Shown: positions 50,024-60,800, numbered from the stretch's first letter. The stretch is DNA of 64,000 nt from Prevotella sp. (GCA_017402445.1 JAFPME010000020.1:1-64000), one strand, 5' to 3'. A program made the numbers and translations. Notes: generated by a model from the letters alone, not told the origin.

Positions 50024-53000
50024 CTATATTTTCACCCTCAGCGACAGGCCGTAGTAGTAGCTCGGTATGTAGGAACTGCTGAAGAGCGACGTCTCCAGAC
50101 CTGTCTGTGACGAGCGCACGGTGCTCATGTTGTTGAAGAAATTGTTCGCATAGAACGACACCGATACGTGGTCGCCTATCTCTTTCGTCACGCTGATGTT
50201 GGCCGAACTGTAGCGCGACAGGCTGTTGGGGTTCATCGTGTAGGGGTAGTTGGTGAAGACAATCAGCCGCGTCAGGTCGCTGAAGAGCGTCGGATCGTTG
50301 TCGCGCGCCCACGCCAGCTTCTCGGCAAAGGGTATCAGCTCGCCGGGATTCTCCCATGTGGTGTAGTAGTCTGGGTAGATGGCCACGTTCTTGTCGCGCG
50401 ACGTGCCGTCGTAAGGCTCGCCGAAGAAGTCGGAAGCCGACTCAACGACAATGCCCCTTGTGCCGTCGGGCAGCTCGCTCAGGGGCCGCCGGTAGTTCTG
50501 CAGCGTCGTTTCCAGCCTCAGGCTGACAATCATGCGAATCTTCGGTATGTGCGTTGTCAGCGTGGCATTGAGGTTTACCATGTGAGAAACGGAGCCGTTC
50601 GCCACGGAAGCGTTGGCACTGTAGGATGTACCGGTGCTGTTGCAGCCGCGATACCACCCCACATACTGGTAAAGACGGTTGCCCGACATCATCGATGTGG
50701 CTCCCAGCGGAATGTCGGCAATGAGCATGTCGTCCAGACCGCGGTATTCGTAGTAGTTGCCGTCGATGCGCAACTGCGTTCGCAGCGCCTTTATCTGGGC
50801 AAAGTCCACCATCCATTCCACGCCGTAGCGGTCGACGGGCGACGCATTGACGAAGCGGCTGTTCACGACATAGGTGCGTCGCTCGTTGTAGTCGAGCTGA
50901 ACAGCCTGCTGCCGGCCCGTAGCATCGCTCACGGTGACGATGCCCGTCTGCTGGTCGATGGCATACTGGCGGTCGGCCAGCGCGATGCCGCATTGCTCCA
51001 AAGCCGATGGCGGCGTGTATTGATAGGCAAACGGCGTGAAGATGTCCGTAGGCATGTATGACCGGCAAGACCTGTGATGGAAGGCCGAGATGTTGACGCG
51101 CGTCCCCTTGACGGTGAACTCTACGCCGAGGTCGGTCTGGTTGGTGTACTGCCAGCGCAGGTCGGGGTTGTAGATGGCCTTCGAGGGAAAGGTGTGATAG
51201 GCGTAGTACGAGCGGTTGTCCTGCGTGCTGGTGCTGGCGAAGGCCATCAGGTCGCTGTAGGACGGCCTCGGATAGAGCACCTGGAACGACGGCAGCTTCA
51301 CGCTCTTGCCCCATCCTGCGTGCACGCTCAGGTCGCTGACCCACGCTTTGCGGCCGCGCCAGAACACGTAACGGCCGTTGAAGCGCGGCGACAGACTGCT
51401 GACGGTGCCGTAGTCGGAGCCGCTGATCATCGTAAGGTCGTCGCGCAGACCGGCCGTGAGCTCCGCCGCAGAGCGCCGCCCTACGTTCAGCGTGAACGTG
51501 TTTTCGGCGTAGAGGGCCAGATTGTGCATCCAGGGCAGCTCGTCATAACGATATTCGCGCCATGTCGGGGTGTAGCGCATGTCCTCGTAGTAGGTGCCGC
51601 GCCCGTTGTTATGGCTGCCGGTCAGTTCGGCACCTATCATCAGCCGCGTGCGCAGACCGCCGTCGGTGTCGGCGCTTCCCAGCTTTTCCGTGCGCCGTTT
51701 CCAGCGTCGGCTCCACTCTGCTTTCAGCTTCAGCGAGTAGTTGCGGGGCTTTGCGTCGTTGTATGAGCGTTGGTACCAGTAGCCCGTAGGGCCCAGAATG
51801 ATGTCGGCCGTGGGGTGCGTGTCATAGTCCTGCGCAATGAAATAGCCCTCGCTCAGACTGTGAATCTGGGCTTGCGTGGCGGCACTGCTCTTGCTGGCAT
51901 ACTGCTCGGTGAGCTTGTCGGCGACGGCAAACGAGCCGCGCAGCTGCACACTGGTGATCCACGGGCGGTTCAGCAGCCAGTTCAGCTCCATGTTTCCGCG
52001 CAGGTTGTTGTCGCGCATCTTCTGGTAGTCGTCGAGGTCTTCGTCTGGATCGGCTTCCGAGTTGTAGCCGCCCACGTTGCCTGACAGACCCACATTGAGC
52101 GTCAGCGGCATGCGGTTGCGCATGAACACGTTCATGTAGTGAATCGAAAGGATGTTGCGTTGGTAGGCAGTATGGGGCGACACGATGTTGGTGAACGAGC
52201 GTGCATGCTCCAACGAAGCGTTCAGCATGCCCCCGTGCCGGCCCAGCTCGAAGCCCTTGTTCAGCGAAATCTGGCGCGTGTGCTGGTTCAGCTTGCCTTC
52301 AACGATGAAGGGCGACTTGCCCCGTCGCGTCTGAACCTTGACCACTCCGTTGGACAGATCGCCGTACTCCACCGACGGAACGCCCGTGACCACCTCGACG
52401 CTTTCGATGTTCGACGACGACAGCGTGCGCGTTGATGCGGCCAGTGTCTCGTCGGTTTCGGCGTTGTTGTCGAGCCGCATGCCGTCCACTTCGATGGCTG
52501 TTCCGAACGAGGAGTTGCCTTTTTCGCTGCCCGCAGCCCGCAGGGCCATGCGCGAGTCGTTCGTCAGCGAGCCGTTCACGGTCTTTCCGCCCGGCAGCAG
52601 CGTGGCAATCTCGCCGAGATTGAGCATCTGCTGGTTGTCGAGCGTCTTGCGGTCGATGCTGTACGACGTCGTGGCGGCGTCCTCCTTGCGCTTGGCCATG
52701 ACCGTGACCTCGTCGAGTCGCAGGTCGTCTTCCTGCAACAGGATGGTGAGGGGCTTCATTCCCTCCTTTATATTTAATAAGGTGGTGCTTTTGGCATAGC
52801 AGAGACACTGCACGGTGAGCGTGGCTTTGCCCTGCGGGACGTTCTGAATGCGAAACTGTCCCTTCTCGTCTGTGATGGCCCAGAGGCTGCTTTCGGTCAG
52901 AAGGACGGAAGCGAACTCCACTGGCATGTGGCTGCGACTGTCAAGAACCCGGCCGGAAAGAACCACGCCTTGAGCGCTTGCCGACACGACAGCCGACAAG

Positions 53001-53035
53001 AACAGAAGGTAGAACAATAGTAGCCGCCTTGACAT
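50024..53035 (-). CDS. TonB-dependent outer-membrane receptor
   Basis: 1003 residues. Signal peptide MSRRLLLFYLLFLSAVVSASAQ. A carboxypeptidase-regulatory-like domain (about 24-105, GVVLSGRVLDSRSHMPVEFASVLL) precedes the plug (about 120-240, TVMAKRKEDAATTSYSIDRKTL and VEVVTGVPSVEYGDLSNGVVKVQTRRG). A barrel fills the rest, ending YIPSYYYGLSLRVKI. It imports a substrate with energy from TonB. No SusD partner is adjacent, so a glycan is less likely than metal, heme or another small molecule. It heads the operon of lipoprotein, T9SS-like, DUF4876 and DUF6850 genes. Confidence 0.92.
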   Translation of the reverse strand: MSRRLLLFYLLFLSAVVSASAQGVVLSGRVLDSRSHMPVEFASVLLTESSLWAITDEKGQFRIQNVPQGKATLTVQCLCYAKSTTLLNIKEGMKPLTILLQEDDLRLDEVTVMAKRKEDAATTSYSIDRKTLDNQQMLNLGEIATLLPGGKTVNGSLTNDSRMALRAAGSEKGNSSFGTAIEVDGMRLDNNAETDETLAASTRTLSSSNIESVEVVTGVPSVEYGDLSNGVVKVQTRRGKSPFIVEGKLNQHTRQISLNKGFELGRHGGMLNASLEHARSFTNIVSPHTAYQRNILSIHYMNVFMRNRMPLTLNVGLSGNVGGYNSEADPDEDLDDYQKMRDNNLRGNMELNWLLNRPWITSVQLRGSFAVADKLTEQYASKSSAATQAQIHSLSEGYFIAQDYDTHPTADIILGPTGYWYQRSYNDAKPRNYSLKLKAEWSRRWKRRTEKLGSADTDGGLRTRLMIGAELTGSHNNGRGTYYEDMRYTPTWREYRYDELPWMHNLALYAENTFTLNVGRRSAAELTAGLRDDLTMISGSDYGTVSSLSPRFNGRYVFWRGRKAWVSDLSVHAGWGKSVKLPSFQVLYPRPSYSDLMAFASTSTQDNRSYYAYHTFPSKAIYNPDLRWQYTNQTDLGVEFTVKGTRVNISAFHHRSCRSYMPTDIFTPFAYQYTPPSALEQCGIALADRQYAIDQQTGIVTVSDATGRQQAVQLDYNERRTYVVNSRFVNASPVDRYGVEWMVDFAQIKALRTQLRIDGNYYEYRGLDDMLIADIPLGATSMMSGNRLYQYVGWYRGCNSTGTSYSANASVANGSVSHMVNLNATLTTHIPKIRMIVSLRLETTLQNYRRPLSELPDGTRGIVVESASDFFGEPYDGTSRDKNVAIYPDYYTTWENPGELIPFAEKLAWARDNDPTLFSDLTRLIVFTNYPYTMNPNSLSRYSSANISVTKEIGDHVSVSFYANNFFNNMSTVRSSQTGLETSLFSSSYIPSYYYGLSLRVKI

Positions 53036-53063
53036 TCGTATATCAAATCTTTTTATCCGGGTG

Positions 53064-53071
53064 CAAAATTA
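53064..53071 (-). promoter_or_regulatory. -7 element (TAATTTTG) for the TonB-receptor operon
   Basis: Lies 29 bases before ATG 53035 on the minus strand. The -33 element is not clear. Confidence 0.5.
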
Positions 53072-53231
53072 CGCCTTTTTTGATTGCTGCACAATACCTA
53101 AATATGGTGATATTCTGAGCGATGAGACTGAACGCTGCCTGTCACTCCATCCGGTTCCCGTTGTCACTGTGTTCTGTTTCGCATGCCAAAATGCTGTTTC
53201 TCTATGGTCAGAGCAATGCGGAAGAGTTGCC

Positions 53232-53310
53232 ATTTCAGTGAATTTGCTCAGCAATTTCACTGATTTTGCTCAGCAATTTCATTGATTTTGCTCAGCAATT
53301 TCACTGAGTT
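53232..53310. repeat. Tandem repeat of period 22 with palindromic core
   Basis: Three full units (53232-53253, 53254-53275, 53276-53297) of form ATTTCAnTGAnTTTGCTCAGCA, then a partial unit from 53298. TTGCTCAGCAA is a hyphenated palindrome and TCACTGA between them is also symmetric. Period 22 equals that of the other arrays, although the sequence is unrelated. It lies in the 550-base space between the divergent TonB-receptor and M16 genes. Confidence 0.85.
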
Positions 53311-53542
53311 TACAGAACTTGCACAGCCGAAAGGCAACACTGACGCAGTCTTCTGGCAAGCAAAGATGGGCAGTCCGACAGAACGGCGACAAACGCACAC
53401 GTGCCGATGGGAAGAGGCATGACAGCAGACCATCCCCATTGTAAGGTATCAGCAGCCTCGAAACGATGGTTTGCATATACCTAATAATGAGGACTTTTCG
53501 CAATGAAGGTGTCTGAGAGAGAGTCGTTTCGGTTTTTTTTCG

Positions 53543-53550
53543 TAACTTTG
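53543..53550 (+). promoter_or_regulatory. -7 element (TAACTTTG) for the M16 peptidase gene
   Basis: Lies 35 bases before ATG 53585; the upstream T-rich stretch offers no exact TTTG at the usual distance. Confidence 0.6.
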
Positions 53551-53584
53551 CGCTCATCAAATCAACAAACAACAAATTCATTCT

Positions 53585-56398
53585 ATGAGGAAAACATTGA
53601 CAACACTCCTGCTGGCTTTGGCCGTCGTGCCGCTGCTGGCAGCCCCGAAGCCACTGCCTCAGGACAAGAGCATCCGCAAAGGACGGCTGGCCAACGGACT
53701 TACCTACTACATCCGCCACAACGACCAGACGCCCAACGTGGCCGAGTTCTACATCGCTCAGCGCGTGGGAAGCATTCTGGAGGAGCCGCGCCAGCGCGGA
53801 CTGGCCCACTTCCTGGAGCACATGGCGTTCAACGGCACGAAGAATTTCCCCGGTGCGGAGGGAAAGGCGGGCCTGCGCGAATGGTGCGAGAGCGTGGGCA
53901 TCAAGTTCGGAGCGAACCTGAACGCCTACACCAGCGTTGACCAGACGGTCTACAACATCTCGGCCGCACCGGTGAACAAGGCCGGTGTGGTGGACACCTG
54001 TCTGCTCATCCTGCACGACTGGAGCCACTACCTGCTGCTGGAAGACGATGAAATCGACAAGGAGCGCGGCGTCATCCACGAGGAGTGGCGCACACGGCGC
54101 GCCGGCATGGCCGTGCAGCGACTGATGGAAGAGGCCACGCCCGTCATCTACAAAGGCACGAAGTACGAGGACTGCCTGCCCATCGGTTCGATGGACGTGG
54201 TGGACCACTTCACCTACGACGCGCTGCGCGACTACTACCACAAGTGGTATCGTCCGGACCTGCAGGGTATCATCGTCGTCGGCGACATCGACGTGAACCA
54301 GATCGAGCAGAAAATCAAGAAGCTCTTCAGCGAGATTCCCATGCCGAAAAACCCGGCCAAGCGCGAATACTACCCCGTCAGCGACAACCAGCAGATGATT
54401 GTCTTCGCACGGGCGGACAAGGAACAGCCCACCTGCAACTTCACGCTCTACATGAAACGTGACGCAACGCCCAACTCGGAAAAGGCATCCGAGACTTACT
54501 ATCGCGACGGATACGTGAGTAGCCTGGTGACAGGCATGATTACAGACCGCCTGCACGAACTGGCACAACTGCCCAATCCGCCCTTCATGTCGGGTTCGGT
54601 GCGCGACGGTTCGTTCTTCGTCAGCAGCACCAAGGACGCTTTCTCGCTCTCGGCCGGACTGAAGCTGAACAACGTGCGCGGCGGCATCCTGGCCGCCGTG
54701 GGCGAACTGGAGCGTGTCCGCCAGCACGGATTCACCCCATCGGAGCTGGAACGTGCCAAGGCAGAGGAACTGCGCATTGCCGAGAACCGCTACAACAACC
54801 GCACGAAGACGCGCAACCGCCACTACGTGAACGTGTGCGTGCGCAACTTCCTGAACAACGAACCGATGCTGAGTGAAGAAGACGAGCTCAATCTTGTGCG
54901 CGCCCTGACGAAGAGCATCACGCTCGACGACGTGAACCGCATGGCCCGCGAGATGATCACCGACCGCAACCAGGTGGTGACCATGTACGCTCCGACAAAG
55001 AACAACTTCCAACTGCCGGCCGACGACGACATCCGCGGATACGTCTACACGGCCCAGCAGCAGGCATACGAGGCCTACAAGGAGAAGCCCGTACGTACGC
55101 AACTCATCACGAACATGCCGCCGAAAGGCAGCATCGTGGAGGAGAAAGAGAGCACAAACGGCTTCCGTGAGTTCGTGTTGTCGAACGGCATGCACGTCTA
55201 CGCACGCAGCACCGACTTCGATCCGAACAGCATTTCGATGCGCGTCTTCTCCCTCGGTGGACAGAGCATCTATCCTGATGAGGACGATGCCAGCATGTCG
55301 TACATTGCCAGCGTGATCAGTGCCAGCGGCGTGGGAGACTTCAGCAGCACCGAACTGGAGAAGGCCCTGGCCGGAAAGACCGTCCGCGTGCAGCCCTACG
55401 TGGGCAGCGAGACGGAAGGCGTACAGGCTACCTGCAGCGTGAAGGACATGGAGACGATGATGCAGCTGACGCATCTCTACTTCACTGCCCCGCGGCGCGA
55501 CGACGACGCCTTCCGCGGCCTGATGGCCAAGCAGAGCTCGTTCCTGACCAACCGCAACGCCAATCCGAACGTGGACTACAACGACTCCATCACCAGCATC
55601 CTCTACGGCAACCATCCGCGCATGAAGCCCATGAAGAAAGAACGGCTGAAAGAAGTCAGCCACGACCGCATCATGCAGATCTTCAAGGAACGTTTCGCCG
55701 ATGCCGGCGACTTCAACGTGGTGCTGACCGGAGCCATCGACTACGACAAGCTGCGCCCCTTGATGGAGCAATATCTCGCTTCGCTGCCTGCCAAGGGCGT
55801 GAAGGAGCAGGTGGTGGACCGCAAGATGGACATCCGTCCCGTCAACGAAGTGCACACGTTCCGCAAGCATCAGACCACACCCTCGGCCATGACGAATATC
55901 TTCATCACGGCCCCCATTCACTACGACGCGCTCAGCGACCTGAAGCTGAACGTGCTCTGCCAGCTCATGCGCATGGTCTACACCGAGAAGGTGCGCGAGG
56001 AGAAGGGCGGAACCTACGGTGTCAGCGTGCAAGGCTCCATGTCGCAGTTCCCCCACGACGAGGCTCTGATGAAGATAGAGTTCCGCACTGATCCCGAGAA
56101 ATACGATGAACTCATCCCCATCATCTACGAACAGCTGGAAGTGATGGCCAAGAATGGCCCGTCGGAGGAGAATCTGAAGAAGGTGAAGGAGTACGAGGTG
56201 AAGGCATACGGGCAGAACATCGTGACCAACGGCTACTGGGACTACGTGAAGTACCACGAGCTGCGCGAGGGCATCGACTTCGACAAGGACTATTGCCAGC
56301 TGGTGAACGGCCTCACTGTCGAGAGCATCCGCGACTTCTGTAAAGAGTTGCTGCAGCCGAACCACAAGATTCAGGTCACTATGCTGCCTGAAAAATAG
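53585..56398 (+). CDS. M16-family (insulinase-like) zinc metallopeptidase, exported
   Basis: 937 residues. Signal peptide (about 1-20). The inverted zinc motif HFLEH is at 75-79 (GLAHFLEHMAFNGTKNF), with the downstream metal-binding Glu in EIDKERGVIHEEW (about 150-165). It has the four homologous halves of the family; the second half has PVNEVHTFRKHQTTPSA and EKVREEKGGTYGVSVQG, the substrate-binding R/Y-type region. It resembles PqqL/YhjJ-type periplasmic proteases. Monocistronic, followed by a strong terminator. Confidence 0.93.
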   Translation: MRKTLTTLLLALAVVPLLAAPKPLPQDKSIRKGRLANGLTYYIRHNDQTPNVAEFYIAQRVGSILEEPRQRGLAHFLEHMAFNGTKNFPGAEGKAGLREWCESVGIKFGANLNAYTSVDQTVYNISAAPVNKAGVVDTCLLILHDWSHYLLLEDDEIDKERGVIHEEWRTRRAGMAVQRLMEEATPVIYKGTKYEDCLPIGSMDVVDHFTYDALRDYYHKWYRPDLQGIIVVGDIDVNQIEQKIKKLFSEIPMPKNPAKREYYPVSDNQQMIVFARADKEQPTCNFTLYMKRDATPNSEKASETYYRDGYVSSLVTGMITDRLHELAQLPNPPFMSGSVRDGSFFVSSTKDAFSLSAGLKLNNVRGGILAAVGELERVRQHGFTPSELERAKAEELRIAENRYNNRTKTRNRHYVNVCVRNFLNNEPMLSEEDELNLVRALTKSITLDDVNRMAREMITDRNQVVTMYAPTKNNFQLPADDDIRGYVYTAQQQAYEAYKEKPVRTQLITNMPPKGSIVEEKESTNGFREFVLSNGMHVYARSTDFDPNSISMRVFSLGGQSIYPDEDDASMSYIASVISASGVGDFSSTELEKALAGKTVRVQPYVGSETEGVQATCSVKDMETMMQLTHLYFTAPRRDDDAFRGLMAKQSSFLTNRNANPNVDYNDSITSILYGNHPRMKPMKKERLKEVSHDRIMQIFKERFADAGDFNVVLTGAIDYDKLRPLMEQYLASLPAKGVKEQVVDRKMDIRPVNEVHTFRKHQTTPSAMTNIFITAPIHYDALSDLKLNVLCQLMRMVYTEKVREEKGGTYGVSVQGSMSQFPHDEALMKIEFRTDPEKYDELIPIIYEQLEVMAKNGPSEENLKKVKEYEVKAYGQNIVTNGYWDYVKYHELREGIDFDKDYCQLVNGLTVESIRDFCKELLQPNHKIQVTMLPEK

Positions 56399-56428
56399 GC
56401 CGTAGCCGAAGCAATCGTCACACTATAG

Positions 56429-56473
56429 GGTGTCCGCTGAGATTTCAGTCATATCGGAATCTCAGCGGGCACC
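56429..56473 (+). terminator. Terminator of the M16 gene
   Basis: GGTGTCCGCTGAGATT (56429-56444) pairs with AATCTCAGCGGGCACC (56458-56473), 16 pairs with one G:T, followed by TTTCGTTTTG. Confidence 0.8.
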
Positions 56474-56690
56474 TTTCGTTTTGTGAATGTCGAAAATAGA
56501 ATGGTGAGGGTGGAACCGGCCTCGTGGACGGGCTGCTGAATCGGAAAACGGATTGGAAAAACAAGAAAAGGAGTTGAATTTCGGACAGCAGGAAGTGTGT
56601 TTCACGCTGTTTGTCTTGTTTTTGTCCCTTTGTCTTGTGTTTTTTTTCATTTTTCGATGAAAATGTATGGCATGAGCGGGACTTATCGCT

Positions 56691-56698
56691 TATCTTTG
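56691..56698 (+). promoter_or_regulatory. -7 element (TATCTTTG) for the PepSY-like gene
   Basis: Lies 47 bases before ATG 56745, with an A/G-rich leader typical of Bacteroidetes. The rest of 56474-56690 shows nothing recognisable. Confidence 0.6.
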
Positions 56699-56744
56699 CA
56701 TTGTGAAAAGAACAAAGAATAATAACAATAAAAAAGAAAAGATA

Positions 56745-57182
56745 ATGAAACACGTAAAGTTTTTCCTCATGGCATTGATATGCCTGATGACGTCCGTTGC
56801 ATGCAACGCAGACGACAAGATGATTCCGGTAGAAAAGCTGCCCGCAGCAGCAAAGGATTATGTTAAGCAGGAGTTCCCTGGCAAGAAGATTATCTTCGCA
56901 CAGGTGGACAGAGGTCTCAAGAAGACATACGAAGTGCGGCTGGGCGACGGAACCGAAATCGACTTCAACAAAAAGGGCGTCTGGGACAAGGTGGACTGCA
57001 AGAAGACAGCCGTACCGAACTCTCTTGTTCCTGTTGCCATTCAGGATTATGTGAAGCAGAACTTCGCTGATGCTCTCATCGTCAAGATTGACAAGGAACG
57101 CTACGGCTACGACATTGAGCTCTCGAACGACCTCGAGCTGAAGTTCAACACTTCGGGACAGCTCATCGGCATGGATGATTGA
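56745..57182 (+). CDS. PepSY-like (DUF2874) periplasmic protein
   Basis: 145 residues from ATG 56745 (MKHVKFFLMALICLMTSVACNADD); upstream residues of the frame are a Lys/Asn-rich run over the leader. A signal peptide with a possible lipobox (SVAC) precedes two PepSY-like halves: LPAAAKDYVKQEFPGKKIIFAQVDRG with YEVRLGDGTEIDFNKKGVWDKVD, and VPVAIQDYVKQNFADALIVKIDKE with YDIELSNDLELKFNTSGQLIG. Small proteins of this type are abundant in gut Bacteroidetes; some inhibit proteases. The location after the M16 protease is noted but not proof. Confidence 0.82.
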   Translation: MKHVKFFLMALICLMTSVACNADDKMIPVEKLPAAAKDYVKQEFPGKKIIFAQVDRGLKKTYEVRLGDGTEIDFNKKGVWDKVDCKKTAVPNSLVPVAIQDYVKQNFADALIVKIDKERYGYDIELSNDLELKFNTSGQLIGMDD

Positions 57183-57200
57183 TGGTTTCTTCAACTGATA

Positions 57201-57248
57201 AAAAAAGCCATTCCTCACGCCTCAGCAGGCTTTGGAATGGTTTTTTTT
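57201..57248. terminator. Rho-independent terminator between convergent genes
   Basis: CCATTCC (57208-57214) pairs with GGAATGG (57234-57240), extended by A/T pairs, and is followed by eight Ts (57241-57248). It serves the PepSY-like gene, and its A-run side could serve the opposite strand. Confidence 0.8.
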
Positions 57249-57287
57249 CGTACTGCAAATTACGGTGTCAGGACGTCATGTCGACGT

Positions 57288-57842
57288 TTATTTCTTCACC
57301 TCGGGTGCTGTTTCTGGCTGCTGGGCCGTTGAGTCAGCGGCTGCTTGTGCGGTGGAATCGGCAGGTAGCGCTTGTTCTCCATCGGCATTGCTTTCCCCCT
57401 CGGCCGACGACTGTTTCGTCTTCTTGACAAGCAGGCTCAACTGCTCTATCGAAAAGAGGGCGCGCGACTCGGCTTTGGTCTTATTTCCTGTCATGCTGAC
57501 GGTGATCGGGGTGCGAGTCTTGACGCAATATTCAATGAAGGGATCCATGCCAGCTTCCTGAAGAATGCTGAAGAGTGAGTATTTCATCACGTCTTCGGCT
57601 CCCTGAAACTCTGGTACGGTGACATCGGATTCGTCGAAGACGCTGTTGAAAACGACCATGGTGTCTTCAATAGCGATGTCCTTCAACTCCAGTCCTTGCG
57701 AACTGAAAGGGAGCTGCTTGTTGAATTGGGCGACGACAGTCTTCAAAGAGTTTTCTGAATCGCAAGCCGCAAGGGCTGTCAGTAAGACCATGCAGACAGA
57801 AATTGCGATGGCCTTGGCATTACAAAAGAAATGTTTCTTCAT
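57288..57842 (-). CDS. Lipoprotein of unknown function
   Basis: 184 residues. A long signal ends at lipobox LTALAAC (about 21-27). The mature domain (KTVVAQFNKQLPFSSQGLELKDIAIEDTMVVFNSVFDESDVT and PITVSMTGNKTKAESRALFSIEQLSLLV) looks like a mixed alpha/beta fold. The final about 40 residues are an Ala/Glu/Gln/Thr low-complexity tail. I recognise no family. It lies 42 bases downstream of the giant helicase gene on the same strand, so it may share its transcript. Confidence 0.6.
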   Translation of the reverse strand: MKKHFFCNAKAIAISVCMVLLTALAACDSENSLKTVVAQFNKQLPFSSQGLELKDIAIEDTMVVFNSVFDESDVTVPEFQGAEDVMKYSLFSILQEAGMDPFIEYCVKTRTPITVSMTGNKTKAESRALFSIEQLSLLVKKTKQSSAEGESNADGEQALPADSTAQAAADSTAQQPETAPEVKK

Positions 57843-57884
57843 TTTGTTGTCATTGTTTTTATTGTTATTTGATGTTCTTTTCCT

Positions 57885-60800
57885 TTATTTTGCAGCCTCG
57901 TTGATGGTCAGCATGCCGCTGTTGTCGATGATGCGTTGCTCGCGCAGCAACAGCCGGACAGCGCGCTCGGTCAGCGCATCAACCTTGGCTCCGCGGCGGG
58001 TGAAGCCCAACTGCAGGGCAGTGACGCGCTTGAGCTCGTCCATGGGGACGGAGATGTTCTGCTGGATGATGTCAACGACGGCGTTGGCAGCTTCGATGAC
58101 GGGTATGTCATTGGCGTCGCGATTGCCTCCGGTGCGGTAGCTGTCGTACCCGTCAGCATCGCTTGCACTCTTCCAGTAGATGTCGCCGTCCTTGTCTGAG
58201 CGCGGATCACGGTAGGCATGGGCCATCAGAATGACATCAAGGTATTCCTGCACGCGTTGACCAGCGCGTGTCAGACCCAGATATTCAGCCATTCGCTTGT
58301 AGACAAGGGTATTCATTATGGGCTGTTCCTTGTCGAGCAGTCGGCTGATTCGCTCGGTGACGCGCTGGCGGAGCACTGTGCTCTCTTCGTTGAATTTGAG
58401 CTTTGTCTGGTCGAGCATGGCTGTGACGTATTGCTTTTGCCGCGTGTTTACAGGTTGCTGCGGTGCCTCTTCGGGCACTTGGAAGGCTTTGGAAGCCTGC
58501 GCCTTGATGGCTTCTGAGGGCAGTTCCTCCTGCTTCACGTTGTGCTTGATGTCGTCGAGTCGCTTCAGGATGCGGCTGATGACTTGGTGTCGGTTCTCGT
58601 ACCAGTCGACAGCCCAGACGCGCATGACGTTCCAGTGGAGCCCGCTCAGCACGTTCGGCTGAACGATTTCGCGGTCGCGAGTGGTTTTCGTCTCGTAGTA
58701 GTTACGGCCGTCGCAGAGGATGCCGAGCATGTATTCGTCTTCGTTGTCGGGGTTGACAACGGCGATGTCAATCTTGAACTGTGAACGGCCGACCATGGTT
58801 TCGACGTCGTAACCGTTGTTTCGCAGTTCTTCGGAAATGAGGCGCACGAGGTCGGATTCTTGCTCTTGGGCGACAAGTGGGTCCTGACTGGCGGACGTGG
58901 ACTGTGTGATGACCGTGCCGCGGTCGGCGAACTCGAGGAATTTCTTCAGTCCCTCGACGCCCTTTGCCTGCGAACGTTTCAGGTCAATCTGCTCGGGTCG
59001 GAGGGTTGCGAAGACAATCATCTCGTAGCGAGCGCGGCTGACGGCCACGTTCAGGCGCCGCTCACCGCCGTCGTTGTTCAGCGGTCCGAAGTTCATCGAG
59101 ACATTACCCGACTTGTCAGGACCGTAGCCCACGCTGAAGAGAATGATGTCGCGTTCGTCGCCCTGCACATTTTCCAGGTTCTTGATGAAGATCGGCTCCT
59201 CGCAGGTGTAGGCTTTTTTCTCCAGCTCGGGATGCTTGGCCAGTTCCTCAATGAGGATATCCTCGATGAGGTTCTGTTGCACCTTGCTGAAGCTGACGAT
59301 GCCTATGCTGCGCTTGGAAAGCTCTGGGTCGGATAGACGGCGGATGACTTCATCGACGATAGCCTTAGCTTCGGCGGTGTTCGAGCGCGTGCGTCCCTTG
59401 TCGTAAGTTCCTTCCACATGCACGAGACGAACTTTCTTTGTGCGGTCGTCCACGGAGGGGAAGGTGTGCAGCTTGCCGTCGTAATACTCCAGATTGCTGA
59501 AGGCGATGAGCGACTCGTGCTTCGAACGGTAGTGCCATGAGAGGTAATGGCCTGGCATGGAGAGCGTGATACAATCGTCGAGGATGCTTTCCATGTCGTC
59601 AATGTCTACCTCGTCCTCGTCCACTTGCTGAGTGGTGAAGAAGCTGGTCGGCGGCATCTGCTTGGGATCGCCCACGCAGATGAGGGCTTTTCCGCGGGCA
59701 ATGGCTCCGATGGCCTCGCTGGTTGGCATCTGCGATGCTTCGTCGAAGATGACGAGGTCGAACTTCTCGCCCGCCATGTCAATGTATTGTGCCACGCTGA
59801 TGGGGCTCATGAGCATGACTGGACACAGTTTCGGCAGGAGTGTCGGAATCTGGTCGATGATCTTACGGATGCTGGTGCCGCGTCCTCCGTTGGAGATGTT
59901 GCGCTTGAGAATGCCCATCTCCGAGTTGGCGGTAGCGGCAACGGTCTGAGATGGAATTCGACTGGCCAGCCGACAGTAGAGCTCTTCCTTTGAAAGATTC
60001 TGGAAAGCATAGGTCTCTTCCTTGTATTTGTCCACCAGTTCTTCAAACAGCAGCCCGTTGAAGCGCGCCAATTCGGGGTCATGCTCCACGATGTCCATGG
60101 TCAGGAGGTGGAAAACACCTTTCTGAAGGGCATCAGCAGCTTCCCGGGGAGATGCTCCTTCCTGCTCAATGTATGTGGTGAGGCACTCGAGCCCCTCTTC
60201 TTTTTCCAGTTTCTGCTTGCAGTCTGTCCAAAGTGTCCAGTTCTTGATTTGATCCAGATGGGCCAGCCATGTGTCGGCATGAGCATTGATAGCAGGGTAA
60301 GTGGAGACCTTGTTTGTGAGCGGATCGACAGCATCGTCGAGATCGAACGCAGCGACTTCGCTGAACTGTTTGTCCAACTGCTTCATTGATTCTATCTGCT
60401 GAGCCAGCGCATCAATCCGCTCCAGCGTCTGTGGTTGCATCGTCAGGTTCAGCACTTCCTGATAATTAGCGTTGTGCGACTTGCAGTAATCCTGCAGAGC
60501 GTGCACGAACTGCTGCTGGTTGTCCAGCTGAGCTGCCAGTTCGTCGTATGATTTCCCGATGTTGTATGGCTTGCAGAACTCGCTCATGAAACTTCGCTTG
60601 GCGAAGAAGCGAGGCAGGAACCATTTGTCAGACACGCGCTGCCATTCGTCCTGCACGGCCTTGACGTCCAGCTGAACGAACTGCTGCATGTTTGTTTGCG
60701 GCAGGAGATCCTTCAAGGACTTGAGGCGGGTCAGCCACGAAAGCTCGCCGTCGGTCAGTCCGATAGTGAGCGGCAGCGCCTCTGCCTTGGCCTTCAGGTT

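Noticed and set aside
53279..56365. A 1028-codon open frame on the minus strand opposite the M16 peptidase gene
   Set aside because: It is fully antisense to a gene with intact catalytic motifs, has no recognisable domain and consists of His/Val/Leu-rich shadow sequence typical of high-G+C antisense frames.
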